The translations under genes were made by a program, and so were the position numbers. Source: a virus. From it: a stretch of DNA of 61,057 bases. The stretch is from positions 1 through 61,057 of the IMG/VR virus record IMGVR_UViG_3300046724_000355; one strand, 5' to 3'. Of the stretch, positions 18,791-28,668 are shown piece by piece; within the stretch, counting starts at the first letter, position 1, and every line of letters begins with the position of its first letter. Below the pieces are notes generated by a model. It had not been told where the DNA came from. It saw only the letters and a list, made by a program, of their open reading frames with translations, and did no database searches.

Positions 18791-19743
18791 CCTCGATTCC
18801 GTACACGCCGACGAGCCCGCCGCGGCTGCTGGAAACCATGCGGCTACTCACCGCCGACGAATCGATCGTGACGTGGATCGGGCCCGACCGGTCACGCCAT
18901 CCCATCTCGGGAGGGCTTGCTCCGCATCCCGGTGTCGATGAGGGTGTCATCGTCAGGGACGTCAAGGGGTTGATGGCGCCGTTCAAGCACCTCGACCAGC
19001 AGAGCGCCCGACAGGACGGTGTCGACTGGAAAGATACGGTGTGGGAGCCCGCTGAAATCGACTTCACCGTGACGGTTTTCGGTCAGTCGCCCAACGGGTT
19101 CCGGCGCGCACAAAAGGCGTGGTTCGATTCGTGGGATCCGAAGCTGCAGGGCCGCATGGTGTGGTTCTCGCGGCTGTCGGGGGAGCGGTGGACGGATCTG
19201 CGCCTGCTGAAGGAGCCGTCCGACCAGCTCAAGAACACACCTGCCATGATCGGCAGCCAGGACTACACGTGGTCGGCGCGCGCGGATCACCCGTTCTGGA
19301 CGGGCGCGGATTCCACGTCGAAGCTGGTGGCCTCGAACTCGACCACCCTCGGTCTCGTCGGCGGCGGCGCGAACAACTTCCTGCCGCTGTGGAACAGGGG
19401 CGATCAGGACTCGTGGCCGCGATTCCTCGTGGTCGGGCCGGGCACTTTCACCATCGGTGACGGAACCACCACAGCGAAGGTGATTTTCGGGCCGCTCACC
19501 GCCGGGCAGCAGGTACTCATCACCACGCTGCCGCGGATCCGCAGCATCATCGAGCTCACCACCAGCACGAATCTGTTCCCGCTGCTGCACGGCCGATTCG
19601 GCAACCCGATCCCCGCGACGGTGGATTCGCGGATCCCGGTGTCGCAGCGCACCATCCACATCCCCGTGACGGTCACCGGCGCCACGACCGGCGTCACCTC
19701 GATCACCGGTTCCTGCACCCCGTACTGGAAGTGGCCCGAGTAG
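18787..19743 (+). CDS. Minor tail protein, distal-tail (Dit)-like
   Basis: The gene directly after the tape measure (ATGA overlap) usually encodes the distal tail hub. The 318-residue protein has an N-terminal region with [20 protein letters not shown] and [13 protein letters not shown], then a beta-rich C-terminal part. This agrees with Dit-like minor tail proteins of actinophages. It would link the tube to the baseplate. Confidence 0.75.
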   Translation: MTSIPYTPTSPPRLLETMRLLTADESIVTWIGPDRSRHPISGGLAPHPGVDEGVIVRDVKGLMAPFKHLDQQSARQDGVDWKDTVWEPAEIDFTVTVFGQSPNGFRRAQKAWFDSWDPKLQGRMVWFSRLSGERWTDLRLLKEPSDQLKNTPAMIGSQDYTWSARADHPFWTGADSTSKLVASNSTTLGLVGGGANNFLPLWNRGDQDSWPRFLVVGPGTFTIGDGTTTAKVIFGPLTAGQQVLITTLPRIRSIIELTTSTNLFPLLHGRFGNPIPATVDSRIPVSQRTIHIPVTVTGATTGVTSITGSCTPYWKWPE

Positions 19744-21372
19744 ATGGCCTTCGATGTGAACAGCCTGGATCCGCGAGTCGCGTTCCAGGCCGCTGACGCA
19801 TTGGTCGCGCAGGACAAGGCGATCGACCAAATCACGCATCCGCAATTCGCGGTCCGCATGTACGACCGGGACTACAACCCGCTCGGCGACATCACCGACT
19901 ACATCTCCTGTACGGCCACATGGAAGCGCAACGCGGCCGGCACGGCGACGATCGTTCTCAAAGGCGATGACCCGCTGGTCGAATCGGCGATGCTATGCGC
20001 GGAAACGGTCGTCGGGATCACCATCACGGTGAACGAGTTGCGGTGGTCCGGGCGAGTGGACACCTGCTCCGACGACCTGACTGATGGCGTGAATACCGTT
20101 ACGCTGCAGTGCATTTCGGACTGGAATTGGTTTAACAAGATATTGTGCTGGCCGTCGCCGCTCCTCCCCCTGGAGGTCCAGTGGCCAAAACGCTTCATCC
20201 TGGTCGGACCAGCGATTTCCGTGATCGAGGGCTTGATCACGATCAACGCGATCCGGCTGCAGCTCGGCCTCTGGGAGATCATCAACAACATCTTGGATCC
20301 CGCCGCGTGGTTCGCGACGGAGCTGACGAAAACCGGCCTGCTGACACCGATCGCGGTGGTCCCCTCGGACCTCCTCACGGACACATCCAAGTGGGTCGCG
20401 ATCTCCGCCCGCATGGACACCGTCGCCACCATCTCCACCCAGATCTGCAAAGACAACGGCCTGCAGCTGTCCGCGGACCTGTGGCTTCCGGGCGAACCCC
20501 AACCCACCACCGCCTATACCCTGACTGCGCCGACAATCGTTGTGCGCGTACAGGACAAGAGCGGCGTCACCGGCCCGACCGGAACGATTTTGGATGGCTT
20601 GATCGAGGACGTCGTCGACATCGTGGACGGCGCGTTCGGTGAGGTCGTCAACCCGCTCAACGGCTCGTCCGTGCTGCCGCCGGGCGTGGAGATCTCGCCT
20701 GCGTTCGGCGTGAACTGGACGCCGCCCTGGCCCGTCTACTACACCGACAACCCGCGCTCCGGCGTCAAGGAATGCCACGTCGTCGGCCATCACCCTTTGG
20801 CTCATACGGTCGTCGGTGGCGGCAAGTCGCCCGACTGGGTCAACAAGCTCATCGACCTGTTGTTGGAGCTGGTGCTCTCGGAGATCCTCTCCGCCCTCGG
20901 CGCTTCCGGCATCTCCTCGACGCTGCTCGATGGCGTGTTCGACGACGTGATCCTGGCGTTTCAGGAGTTCGAGAACGCCCCCCGCCGAGCAAGGCTGGGT
21001 ACGTACGCGTACCCGGAATTCTTTACATCCACAGGTAGTACTGCGTGGACGCTAGAGGAATTTTTCGCCTTGGAGATAGCGATGTGGGACACCCGCGGCT
21101 ATTACGCCTCCCAGATCGTCACCTACGACGGGGTGCCGTACACGTTCGGCAAGGACTTCGGCATCGGCGACCTGGTCAGCTGGGTACGGCGAGGCCGGAT
21201 GTACACCGATTACGTCGATGAGGCCACGGTCCTCGACGACCGGGGCAATCGCGTGCAGCTGACCGCGAAGATCGGTGACCTGTCGGCGCAGGAGTCGCCG
21301 TGGGCGCGGATTCAACGCCGCATCGCCTCCTTCGAAACGGCGATGCAGGTCGCCTTGCTCAGCTCCAACTGA
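19744..21372 (+). CDS. Minor tail protein (ReqiPepy6 Gp37-like, tail hub)
   Basis: A 542-residue protein directly abutting the previous gene. The N-terminal MYDRDYNPLGDITDYISCTA and the ATIVLKGDDPL / LRWSGRVDTC segments resemble the Gp37-like hub proteins of Rhodococcus and related phages. Late blocks with YVDEATVLDDRGNRVQLTAK also fit that family. It probably forms the central tail-tip hub together with the preceding Dit-like protein. Confidence 0.78.
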   Translation: MAFDVNSLDPRVAFQAADALVAQDKAIDQITHPQFAVRMYDRDYNPLGDITDYISCTATWKRNAAGTATIVLKGDDPLVESAMLCAETVVGITITVNELRWSGRVDTCSDDLTDGVNTVTLQCISDWNWFNKILCWPSPLLPLEVQWPKRFILVGPAISVIEGLITINAIRLQLGLWEIINNILDPAAWFATELTKTGLLTPIAVVPSDLLTDTSKWVAISARMDTVATISTQICKDNGLQLSADLWLPGEPQPTTAYTLTAPTIVVRVQDKSGVTGPTGTILDGLIEDVVDIVDGAFGEVVNPLNGSSVLPPGVEISPAFGVNWTPPWPVYYTDNPRSGVKECHVVGHHPLAHTVVGGGKSPDWVNKLIDLLLELVLSEILSALGASGISSTLLDGVFDDVILAFQEFENAPRRARLGTYAYPEFFTSTGSTAWTLEEFFALEIAMWDTRGYYASQIVTYDGVPYTFGKDFGIGDLVSWVRRGRMYTDYVDEATVLDDRGNRVQLTAKIGDLSAQESPWARIQRRIASFETAMQVALLSSN

Positions 21373-21409
21373 GACACGTCGTCTCCCAACACGTTTCAAG
21401 GGGTGATCC

Positions 21410-22279
21410 ATGCCGACCTATGTGACCAACTCGGATGGCAGTCTGACTTGGACGGGCAGCGTCACGTTCAGTGGCGCGAACGATCCGCTCACCTACGGTG
21501 TCGCGACGCTGACGCTCCTGCCGAGCGGTGGCGTCTCCAACCTGCCTGCCCTGGTGCAGGGCGATCCGGGCTTGTCCCCGACCTTGCGCAATGTCAACAT
21601 GACGCAAGTCGCTTACGGCACAACAGCACCCGCATCGACGTGGACGCTCGTCACACCGGGAACGTCGACCGTCGCACCGGTCTACGACTTGAATTTGTAC
21701 GTCAACTCCGGCCAAATCGGCGCGACGGGGTCGAGCACGAATATCAGCTCCGCGCCGGACGTCGAGGGCGGTCCGCCTGGATCCGGCACCGACGGGTACA
21801 CCCTGTACTGGGTCAACGCCGATTCGAAATGGAAGATCTCGCCGGCCAAGCGGACCGCGTACCCGTTCACGGTGCTGAATTCGTCGTTCTCGGCGGCCTA
21901 CAACGGCAATGCCGGGCAGTACATCGTCGCCTCGGTCGGTGTGCCCGCACAGCCGTACGCCTGGCGGCCGAAGGTGCACGCCGCGATGTACGCGACCGGC
22001 ACCGTCAACACGCACGTGGATTTGGTTGCGCGCCTGAACAATGCGACGACCGGCGACCAAGTCGGATATGGGCTCGGGTCGACCGGTGTCGGACCGTATC
22101 CGATCGTGTTGCAGAGCGCTTTCGGTGCGTCGGTGGCCGGCACCTCCACCTACGGGCAGGTGGCCGCGGGTAGTTCAGCGACGATTTTCCTTGTCGCGCA
22201 ACAGACCGCCTCCACCACCGACAACTGGCAGACGCTGAATACCAACGCGTATTTCACCGTGGAAGCCGTGCCTTCGTAA
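21410..22279 (+). CDS. Minor tail protein
   Basis: The 289-residue product is beta-rich and Thr/Ser/Gly-rich with no clear catalytic motif. It has a possible collagen-like bit (EGGPPGSGTDG) and repeated strand patterns typical of tail-tip decoration proteins. Good ribosome-binding site (AAGGGG). The stop overlaps the next start (TAATG). Specific function not recognised. Confidence 0.7.
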   Translation: MPTYVTNSDGSLTWTGSVTFSGANDPLTYGVATLTLLPSGGVSNLPALVQGDPGLSPTLRNVNMTQVAYGTTAPASTWTLVTPGTSTVAPVYDLNLYVNSGQIGATGSSTNISSAPDVEGGPPGSGTDGYTLYWVNADSKWKISPAKRTAYPFTVLNSSFSAAYNGNAGQYIVASVGVPAQPYAWRPKVHAAMYATGTVNTHVDLVARLNNATTGDQVGYGLGSTGVGPYPIVLQSAFGASVAGTSTYGQVAAGSSATIFLVAQQTASTTDNWQTLNTNAYFTVEAVPS

Positions 22280-23364
22280 TGGCGTTGACCGGGCAGTTCG
22301 TCAACGCCTTCGGGCAAGGTCTGTTCGACCTGATCGGCGCCAAAATCTGTGACGTCATCACCGGCGCGACGGGTGGATGGATCAATTTGTCCGGGTGGTC
22401 GGCGTCGTTGCGGGCCGACGCGACGAACGCGATCAACAACGCCGCCACCGCCCAATTCGCGGCCAACTCCGCGCAGGCCAGCGCGAACACGGCTCAAACC
22501 TCGGCGAATGGTGCGCAGTCGACGGCGAACGCCGCCCAGGCCGCGGCGAAGAACTTCGGCAACGCCAGCGTCACAACGTCCGTCATTAACGGCCAAACGG
22601 TTGTCAGAGCCACATACGCCTCGAGCTCGACCTGGACGATGCCGACCCCGCCGTCGGGTCAGAGCATCCAGCGCATCGGAGTGGCCTGCATCAACGGCGG
22701 CAACGGCGGCACCGGTGCTCCCACTGTTCCCGCAGATGGGTCCGAAGGTGGCCTGGGGGGCGGATATACGTATCGCGAGTACTCCGCTGCGACGGTCTCA
22801 GCGCTCGGGTCGCCGGTCACGGTCACCATCGGCGCGGGAGGCAGCGGAGGCAACGCGACCAATTCCGGTGTTGGACAGCCCGGCGGCGTCTCCAGTTTCG
22901 GGTCACTGCTCAACGGCAACGCCGGGCCCGGCAATGTCCAAACCGCTCAAGGCGCGATCGGAAGTTCCTGCGCACCGGGCCACGGCGGCAGCGGTGGCAG
23001 CGGTGCCTACGGCGGCAGCGGATCCGGTGCCGGATCGGGCATGTCCTCGCCCGGATTTCGGGGAGAGTCCACAGCTCTCGGCACCGGCGGCGCGGGCGGA
23101 GCTGCGCACCAGAACGGATCCAACGCCAGCACCACCGGCACGGACCCTCAGATCGTTTCCGGCGGCGCGGGTGGCGGAGGCGGCGGCGGCAGCCAGGCCA
23201 ACTCCAACAGCATCGGATCGACCAACGTCGGAGGTGGCGGCAACGGGGCGGCCCCGGGCGGTGGCGGCGGCGGATGCGGTGGCGGATACGCAGGGACGGG
23301 CACCTACGGAGCGGGTGGCAACGGCGCCAATGGCGCTGTGGCGGTGTGGGTCTACTACGGATAA
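22279..23364 (+). CDS. Glycine-rich minor tail protein
   Basis: The 361-residue protein has an N-terminal hydrophobic helix, then a regular Ala/Asn/Ser heptad region (AQASANTAQTSANGAQSTAN) likely to form a trimeric coiled coil. A large Gly-rich domain (GGSGGNA, GGGGGGSQ) fills the rest. Such polyglycine domains occur at tips of tail fibres and often bind receptors. It is the probable adsorption or accessory tip protein. Confidence 0.78.
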   Translation: MALTGQFVNAFGQGLFDLIGAKICDVITGATGGWINLSGWSASLRADATNAINNAATAQFAANSAQASANTAQTSANGAQSTANAAQAAAKNFGNASVTTSVINGQTVVRATYASSSTWTMPTPPSGQSIQRIGVACINGGNGGTGAPTVPADGSEGGLGGGYTYREYSAATVSALGSPVTVTIGAGGSGGNATNSGVGQPGGVSSFGSLLNGNAGPGNVQTAQGAIGSSCAPGHGGSGGSGAYGGSGSGAGSGMSSPGFRGESTALGTGGAGGAAHQNGSNASTTGTDPQIVSGGAGGGGGGGSQANSNSIGSTNVGGGGNGAAPGGGGGGCGGGYAGTGTYGAGGNGANGAVAVWVYYG

Positions 23365-23374
23365 AGGGAAGCCG

Positions 23375-23653
23375 ATGATCGCGACTCTCGAACATGAGAA
23401 CCACATCTCGTGGGTCTCGACCGAAACCAACATCTACCGCCTCGACGAGCCCTATCAGGGACACGACCACATCGCCGTATCCCGGCATGAAGTCGAGTAC
23501 GGACAGTGGCAGAACGCGGGCACCGAGATCATCGGCTGCCTCCAGGACGGCTCCATCGACGGCGACGAAGTGATCGCCGTCTACCAAACCTATGAGCCGC
23601 TGACCTTCGCCGAGGCGCTCGCCCGTATCGGCTACTCGCTCGAGGAGAAGTAA
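23375..23653 (+). CDS. Hypothetical protein (92 aa)
   Basis: ATG at 23375 follows AAAGGGA. The product is acidic with EHENHISWVSTETNIYRLDE and an ending rich in Leu/Glu. It lies between the tail-tip and lysin genes. No family recognised. Its stop overlaps the lysin start. Confidence 0.7.
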   Translation: MIATLEHENHISWVSTETNIYRLDEPYQGHDHIAVSRHEVEYGQWQNAGTEIIGCLQDGSIDGDEVIAVYQTYEPLTFAEALARIGYSLEEK

Positions 23654-24519
23654 TGGGATTCATGAGGCTCGGTCTGGACTACGCCGGAGGCTATCCGGGT
23701 GCGGCAGCGATCCGCGCCGTGGGCTACAACTTCGTGGTCCGCTATCTGTCCGACGGCGGCCCCGGCCTGCCCGGCAAGCTCCTCACCCCCGAGGAAGCCG
23801 ACGAGTTGCGTGCCGCCGATATCGACATCGTCTCGAACTGGGAAACCACCGCGGAGCGGATGCTCGACGGCTATGACGCGGGTGTGGCGGACGCCGAGGC
23901 CGCGCAAGCGCGAGTGTTGCTGTGCGGCGGCTCGGTCGACCGGCCGATCTACTTCTCCGCCGACTTCGATGCCGCCCCTGAGCAGCAGGCCGCGATCGAT
24001 GCCTACCTGCGTGGTGCCGGATCGGTGTTGCTGCAAGCGAATGTCGGCATCTACGGCGGCTATTGGCCCGTCTCGCGTGCGCTCGACAACGGGGCCGCGA
24101 ACTGGGCGTGGCAGACCGATGCTTGGTCCGGCGGCAATATCGATCCGCGGATCAACTTGCACCAGCGCATCGGGATCCAGAACATCAACGGCGTCGAGTG
24201 CGACATCAACGAGGCTCTCACACCGGATTTCGGCCAATGGTCGGCACCCACAACACCTCCTGGAGGCGACATGCAACTCACGGACACCTGGGCAGACGCC
24301 TACGGGAACCAAATCTGCGTCGGCGACTATCTGAAGTGGATGTCGCTGCATCTCGACGAGACCCTCGACGCGTTGGCCGGTCCCGGATCCCGCAACCTAC
24401 TGCCCCCGATGAAGTCGACCGGCCATGCCTGTCTCGGCGGCCACGACATCGTGACCGCGCTCGCGATGATCGGCCAAAAGCTAGCCATCCCCGGTTTCGA
24501 TCCATCGAAGGCGGAGTGA
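23653..24519 (+). CDS. Putative endolysin, Rv2525c-like glycoside hydrolase domain (DUF1906)
   Basis: Residues about 5-200 follow the pattern of the glycoside-hydrolase-like family: LGLDYAGGYPGAAAIRAVGY, then FVVRYLSD, IDIVSNWETTAERM, RPIYFSADFDA, and GGYWPVSRAL with aromatic residues. The last 80 residues form a separate helical region that could bind the wall. Being next to membrane proteins, it is the best candidate for the main cell-wall lysin (LysA role). Enzyme activity for this domain family is not firmly established. Confidence 0.75.
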   Translation: MGFMRLGLDYAGGYPGAAAIRAVGYNFVVRYLSDGGPGLPGKLLTPEEADELRAADIDIVSNWETTAERMLDGYDAGVADAEAAQARVLLCGGSVDRPIYFSADFDAAPEQQAAIDAYLRGAGSVLLQANVGIYGGYWPVSRALDNGAANWAWQTDAWSGGNIDPRINLHQRIGIQNINGVECDINEALTPDFGQWSAPTTPPGGDMQLTDTWADAYGNQICVGDYLKWMSLHLDETLDALAGPGSRNLLPPMKSTGHACLGGHDIVTALAMIGQKLAIPGFDPSKAE

Positions 24520-24779
24520 TGAACAGACTCATGGAACTACTGGATTCCGAACCGGTCCTCACCCGCGTCGGCCCTGTAGTGGGGGCGATCGTGGTGTATC
24601 TGGTCGCCAAGGGCCTCATCGACCAGGACACGGCGAACCTGTTCGTCGGGTTGGCGGTCGCGGTGGTCGGCAGTGGTGCCGCGTTCGGCGCCCGCGCGCT
24701 GGTGACGCCCTGGCCACCGAAACCGGAACCGCAGAAACCGGAGTCGGATTCCGATCCTGTCGATGATCGGCATGTGTAG
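24519..24779 (+). CDS. Putative holin
   Basis: Overlaps the lysin stop (TGATG). The 86 residues have two hydrophobic helices (VGPVVGAIVVYLVAKGLI and LFVGLAVAVVGSGAAFGARA) and a short hydrophilic, proline-rich C-terminus. That topology and the place right after the lysin gene match small two-span holins, which time lysis by piercing the inner membrane. Confidence 0.75.
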   Translation: MNRLMELLDSEPVLTRVGPVVGAIVVYLVAKGLIDQDTANLFVGLAVAVVGSGAAFGARALVTPWPPKPEPQKPESDSDPVDDRHV

Positions 24780-25117
24780 TGCTGCAGAACGTCCTGTCCG
24801 CGCTGCCTTGGTCGACGATCACCCCCGTCGGGCTGTCCGTCTCGTTCGCATGGGTGGTCATCAAAGGCCTTCTGATCCCGCGGTCGTGGGTCGACAAGTC
24901 CGCAGCGGACCAGGATTCACGCATCGAGTTCCTCGAGAACGCCAACACCGCGCAGAGGGCCACTATCGATAGCCTCGTCCAGCAGAACGCTGAACTGTCG
25001 GCATCTGGACGATTGTCGGTCGCGCTCCTGCAATCGCTGCAAGCCCTCAGCACCAATCACGCGGCGGGCAGCATCGAACCAGGGAGCGGCCATGTGGCCT
25101 CGCCGTCGATCGACTGA
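24779..25117 (+). CDS. Membrane-anchored coiled-coil protein in lysis cassette
   Basis: The GTG start overlaps the holin stop. It has an N-terminal hydrophobic segment (VGLSVSFAWVVIKGLLIP) followed by a charged helical region (DSRIEFLENANTAQRATIDS) with coiled-coil spacing. The layout resembles spanin-like or holin-accessory proteins, but no specific family is clear. It overlaps the next gene by 26 bases. Confidence 0.65.
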   Translation: MLQNVLSALPWSTITPVGLSVSFAWVVIKGLLIPRSWVDKSAADQDSRIEFLENANTAQRATIDSLVQQNAELSASGRLSVALLQSLQALSTNHAAGSIEPGSGHVASPSID

Positions 25118-25307
25118 CGCTAGCGAATCCGATGACCTGCGACGTGCCCGCAAGGATGCCGAGCGCGCCGAGGCCGAACGGCTACGGGTCGAATCGGGCA
25201 TGCCCGAAGCTCGAGCGATCGGCGACACCATTCGTAATGCTCTGGACCGCAACCACTTCGGTGAGTCGATCGAGCGTGCTCTAGCCCGGAGAGGACGCCC
25301 ACTATGA
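25092..25307 (+). CDS. Small charged helical protein
   Basis: The 71-residue product is rich in Arg, Glu and Ala, with a single helix (RRARKDAERAEAERLRVESG) and an RNHFGESIERAL tail. Similar small proteins occur in lysis cassettes of other actinophages, with unknown role. It is embedded between membrane-protein genes and overlaps both neighbours. Confidence 0.65.
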   Translation: MWPRRRSTDASESDDLRRARKDAERAEAERLRVESGMPEARAIGDTIRNALDRNHFGESIERALARRGRPL

Positions 25308-25681
25308 ATATTCGTAAACGCACCGCCATCCTCGCGGCGGCCACTGCGGTCAACGCGGGGATCATTGTCACCGCATACCCGAATCTGAATTCCGCCGCCA
25401 ACGTGTTCCTGCTGGTCCTCACCATCAAGTCCTGGATCTTCGTCTCCTTGTACGCATTTCGCTCCAACTGGACCGCCACAGCACCGGGCCGCGCGGTGAT
25501 GCGGCTGATGTTCTGCATCGCCGTGTTGTGTACGCAGGGCACCGCGACGTTGTACTTCGGTGCCGACTATTTCGGCCGCGCGTTCGTTCGGGTGGCCCTC
25601 ATCGGATTCATCACCCTCGCGGTGCTGGATCTACTGCTCACCCTTGTTGCCGTTCAACGCACTGGAGGAGATACCCCGTGA
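25304..25681 (+). CDS. Multi-span membrane protein (holin-like)
   Basis: The 125 residues contain about four hydrophobic segments (TAILAAATAVNAGIIVTAY, FLLVLTIKSWIFVSLYAF, MRLMFCIAVLCTQG, VALIGFITLAVLDLLLTLVA). A YAFRSNWTATAPGRAVM loop lies between them. Such proteins are common near lysin genes in Gordonia- and Nocardia-type phages and are often called holins. It may be a second holin or an anti-holin. Confidence 0.65.
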   Translation: MNIRKRTAILAAATAVNAGIIVTAYPNLNSAANVFLLVLTIKSWIFVSLYAFRSNWTATAPGRAVMRLMFCIAVLCTQGTATLYFGADYFGRAFVRVALIGFITLAVLDLLLTLVAVQRTGGDTP

Positions 25682-28668
25682 GCATCCCTTCCGGTGTGAC
25701 CACTGTGCAGGTGTGCGCGCTGCCGTCGACCGATAACGCGGTCGTGTCTGCGACCGTCACGGTCACGCCGTCGCAGGATCTGGTGTGGTCGGCGACCGGG
25801 CAGCGACTCGCATCGATGTGCAACGTCTTCCCCGCCATGGGCTGGGTGACATTGCCGGCCGTGGATCAGGCCGGATTCACCACACCCGACACGCATGCCG
25901 GGGTGACGGGGTGGACGTATCTGGTCACGGTGTCGTGGGTGGAGGAGAGCGGGGCGAGCCACCAGGAGAGCGGGTCGATCCAGGTCTTCAGCAACACCAC
26001 GAACGCCTACGTCGTCGGCACCTCCGGCTCACTGACCGCGGCACCGAATTACCCCATCGGCGGCATCGCACTTAGCGGGTGGGTCGATACGTACGCGCAC
26101 CTTCCGACCGGCCTCGGAGCCTCTGCGGCCGGTAAGGCTTACATGGTGCAAGCCGATCAGCGCATGTATGTGTGGTCGGGCAGCGCCTGGCCAGCGTCAG
26201 GGCAGGGATTCGCCGCCTCCGGCCCGGCGGGCTCGACTGGCGCGACAGGGCCCGCAGGACCGGCGAATTCACTGGCGGTCGGGACCGTGCAGACCGGATC
26301 ACCAATCTCGGTCACGATCACCGGCACCGCACCCACACAAACGATCAACTTCACGTTGCCGGAAGGGCATTGGTGGACGGGATCCGGTGCGCCCGGCACG
26401 ATCTCGGCCGCAATTTCGGGCGACTTGTATTTGGACACCTCCGGCACCGGCAACGTTTACCAGTTGCAGACGAGCACATGGGTGCTGCAAGGGTCGCTAC
26501 TCGGGCCGACCGGCGCAACCGGTGCCACCGGCTCGACAGGTGCCACCGGTTCCACGGGTGCGACGGGCCAGCGCGGATCCAAATGGTTCTCGGGATCCGG
26601 TGCGCCCGGCACGGTTTCGGGCTCGCTGTCCGGTGACCTGTACATCGACACGGGCGGCACCGGAAACTTCTACAGCTATAACGGAACGTCCTGGTCACTG
26701 CTCGGCACCTTGATCGGCCCGACTGGCGCGACGGGTGCGACCGGCGCCACCGGGGCCACTGGAGCGCGCGGAAGTGACTGGTTCACGGGCTCAGGTGCAC
26801 CGGGCACCGTGACCGGCTCGGCCAATGGCGACTTTTACCTCGACTCGGCGAGTGGCACCTTCTACAAGTACAACGGCACCTCTTGGACGTCTCAGGGATC
26901 GCTGCTCGGCCCCACAGGATCGACAGGCGCGACCGGCGCTTCCTCGACGTGGCGCGTCGGATCCGGTGTCCCGTCGTCGGGGCTCGGCACCAACGGCGAC
27001 ATGTACCTGAACACGGCGACCGGAGATATCTACGGCCCCAAAGCGTCCGGGGCGTGGGGCTCGATCGTGGAGAACATCGTCGGCCCCGGCGCGGTCGCGG
27101 CGACCACCACCAGCACCGGCCTCATCCAGCTGGCGGGCATCCTCGCGGGCACCGCGACGTCTCCCACCTTCAACGCTGCCGCGTTTGGCACCACGTCCAC
27201 GACGGCCGCCGCCGGCAACGACTCCCGCATCGTCGGTGCCGCACCCGCAGCAAGCCCCACCCTGACCGGCACCATCACCCTCAACGGCACTCCCGCCGGT
27301 ACCGGTGTCGCCACTGCCGCGACCGCGAGCACGCTCGCTTTGCGCGACGCCAACGGGAACTTGGCGTCGGCCAACATGCTCGAAGGCTATTCCACGACGG
27401 CCACCGCGGCAGGCACGACGACGCTGACGGTGTCGAGCAACGGGCTGCAGTACTTCACCGGAACGACCACCCAAACCGTCACTCTGCCAGTGGCTTCCAC
27501 CCTGGCGCTGGGGCAGTCGTGGATCCTCGTCAACAACAGCACCGGTGCCGTGACCGTGCAGTCCTCGGGCGCGAACACAGTGGTGACGCTGCCCGGCGGT
27601 TCGCAGTCGACCGTGACCTGCATTCTGACGTCCGGCACCACCGCCGCGTCATGGTCGGCGTCCGCACCTTATGCGCCGTTGGCATCCCCGGCATTCACAG
27701 GTACCCCAGCCGCGCTGACGCCGACGGCCGGCGACAGCAGCACGAAGCTCGCCACTACCGCGTTCGTCGCCACATCCTTCGCCCCGTTGGCCAGCCCCGC
27801 GCTGACGGGCAACCCTACCGCCCCGACACAGACCGCGGGCGACTCCAGCACGAAGCTGGCGACGACTTCGTTCGTAGCGACGTCGTTCGCGCCATTGGCG
27901 AGTCCCACGTTGACCGGCACTCCGGCCGCACCCACCGCATCGTCGGGAACCAGTACAACTCAACTCGCGACCACCGCGTTCGTGCAGACTGCAGCGCAGA
28001 TCACCGGCGGCACCGTCGCCATGCAAGGTTCGAAGACCAGCGCCTACACCGCGGTTGCAGGCGACTTCGTGCCATGCAGCGCTTCGGGTGGCGCGTTCAC
28101 CGTGACGCTGCCATCCGCACCGAGCGCCGGCACCCGAGTCACGGTGATGAAAACCGACACCTCGACGAACGCGGTCACCGTCTCGCGTGGCGGCACGGAT
28201 GTCATCAACGTCTCCGGCAACAACACCGTCGCCGTGGCCAACTATCTCGGCGTCGTCACTCTCGAATACAGCTCGGGTATCTGGTACAACCAGGAGTCCA
28301 GCGCCCCAGCGCATTTCACCTATGCGGTTCAAAGTGGAACCAGGGCCACCGGCTACGGAGACCTACCGGAGGGCGTCTACGTGCCGCAGGCAATGGAATT
28401 GCAGGCAGTGCAGTTCCGGATCGGCACCGGCGATGCCAGCGGGACCAGCGCGGCCGGGATCTACACCAATACCACGAACGCCTCGACTGGCAGCGCCCTC
28501 TCGGGTGCTTCGGTCAGCTCGGCCGCTTGGAACACGGCGAACACGAAAACATTGGTCACAGGGCCATGGGCGATCGCTGCTGGGACGTTCTTGCAATGCA
28601 ACGTCACCGGCGTCGGCACCACACCCGGCAGTCGGCTCTCGGTCGACTTCATTGGTGTGTGGCTCTGA
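25678..28668 (+). CDS. Collagen-like modular tail fibre
   Basis: GTG at 25678 follows GGAGGA; the product is 996 residues. After a beta-rich N-terminal domain come four collagen-like GxT/GxA runs (near residues 180, 274-299, 346-366 and 410-421). Each is followed by a repeated module of WxxGSGxPG, GDxYLD and YNGTSW. Next is a beta-helix-like part, then three 37-38-residue repeats beginning APLASP (about 663, 701 and 738), and a unique C-terminal domain, the likely receptor-binding tip. The repetitive G+C-rich DNA favours recombination between phages. Confidence 0.9.
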   Translation: MSIPSGVTTVQVCALPSTDNAVVSATVTVTPSQDLVWSATGQRLASMCNVFPAMGWVTLPAVDQAGFTTPDTHAGVTGWTYLVTVSWVEESGASHQESGSIQVFSNTTNAYVVGTSGSLTAAPNYPIGGIALSGWVDTYAHLPTGLGASAAGKAYMVQADQRMYVWSGSAWPASGQGFAASGPAGSTGATGPAGPANSLAVGTVQTGSPISVTITGTAPTQTINFTLPEGHWWTGSGAPGTISAAISGDLYLDTSGTGNVYQLQTSTWVLQGSLLGPTGATGATGSTGATGSTGATGQRGSKWFSGSGAPGTVSGSLSGDLYIDTGGTGNFYSYNGTSWSLLGTLIGPTGATGATGATGATGARGSDWFTGSGAPGTVTGSANGDFYLDSASGTFYKYNGTSWTSQGSLLGPTGSTGATGASSTWRVGSGVPSSGLGTNGDMYLNTATGDIYGPKASGAWGSIVENIVGPGAVAATTTSTGLIQLAGILAGTATSPTFNAAAFGTTSTTAAAGNDSRIVGAAPAASPTLTGTITLNGTPAGTGVATAATASTLALRDANGNLASANMLEGYSTTATAAGTTTLTVSSNGLQYFTGTTTQTVTLPVASTLALGQSWILVNNSTGAVTVQSSGANTVVTLPGGSQSTVTCILTSGTTAASWSASAPYAPLASPAFTGTPAALTPTAGDSSTKLATTAFVATSFAPLASPALTGNPTAPTQTAGDSSTKLATTSFVATSFAPLASPTLTGTPAAPTASSGTSTTQLATTAFVQTAAQITGGTVAMQGSKTSAYTAVAGDFVPCSASGGAFTVTLPSAPSAGTRVTVMKTDTSTNAVTVSRGGTDVINVSGNNTVAVANYLGVVTLEYSSGIWYNQESSAPAHFTYAVQSGTRATGYGDLPEGVYVPQAMELQAVQFRIGTGDASGTSAAGIYTNTTNASTGSALSGASVSSAAWNTANTKTLVTGPWAIAAGTFLQCNVTGVGTTPGSRLSVDFIGVWL

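Noticed and set aside
26200-26950. Regular short repeats that could look like a CRISPR or tandem array
   Set aside because: They encode Gly-x-Thr/Ala collagen triplets in frame within the fibre gene, with no spacers.
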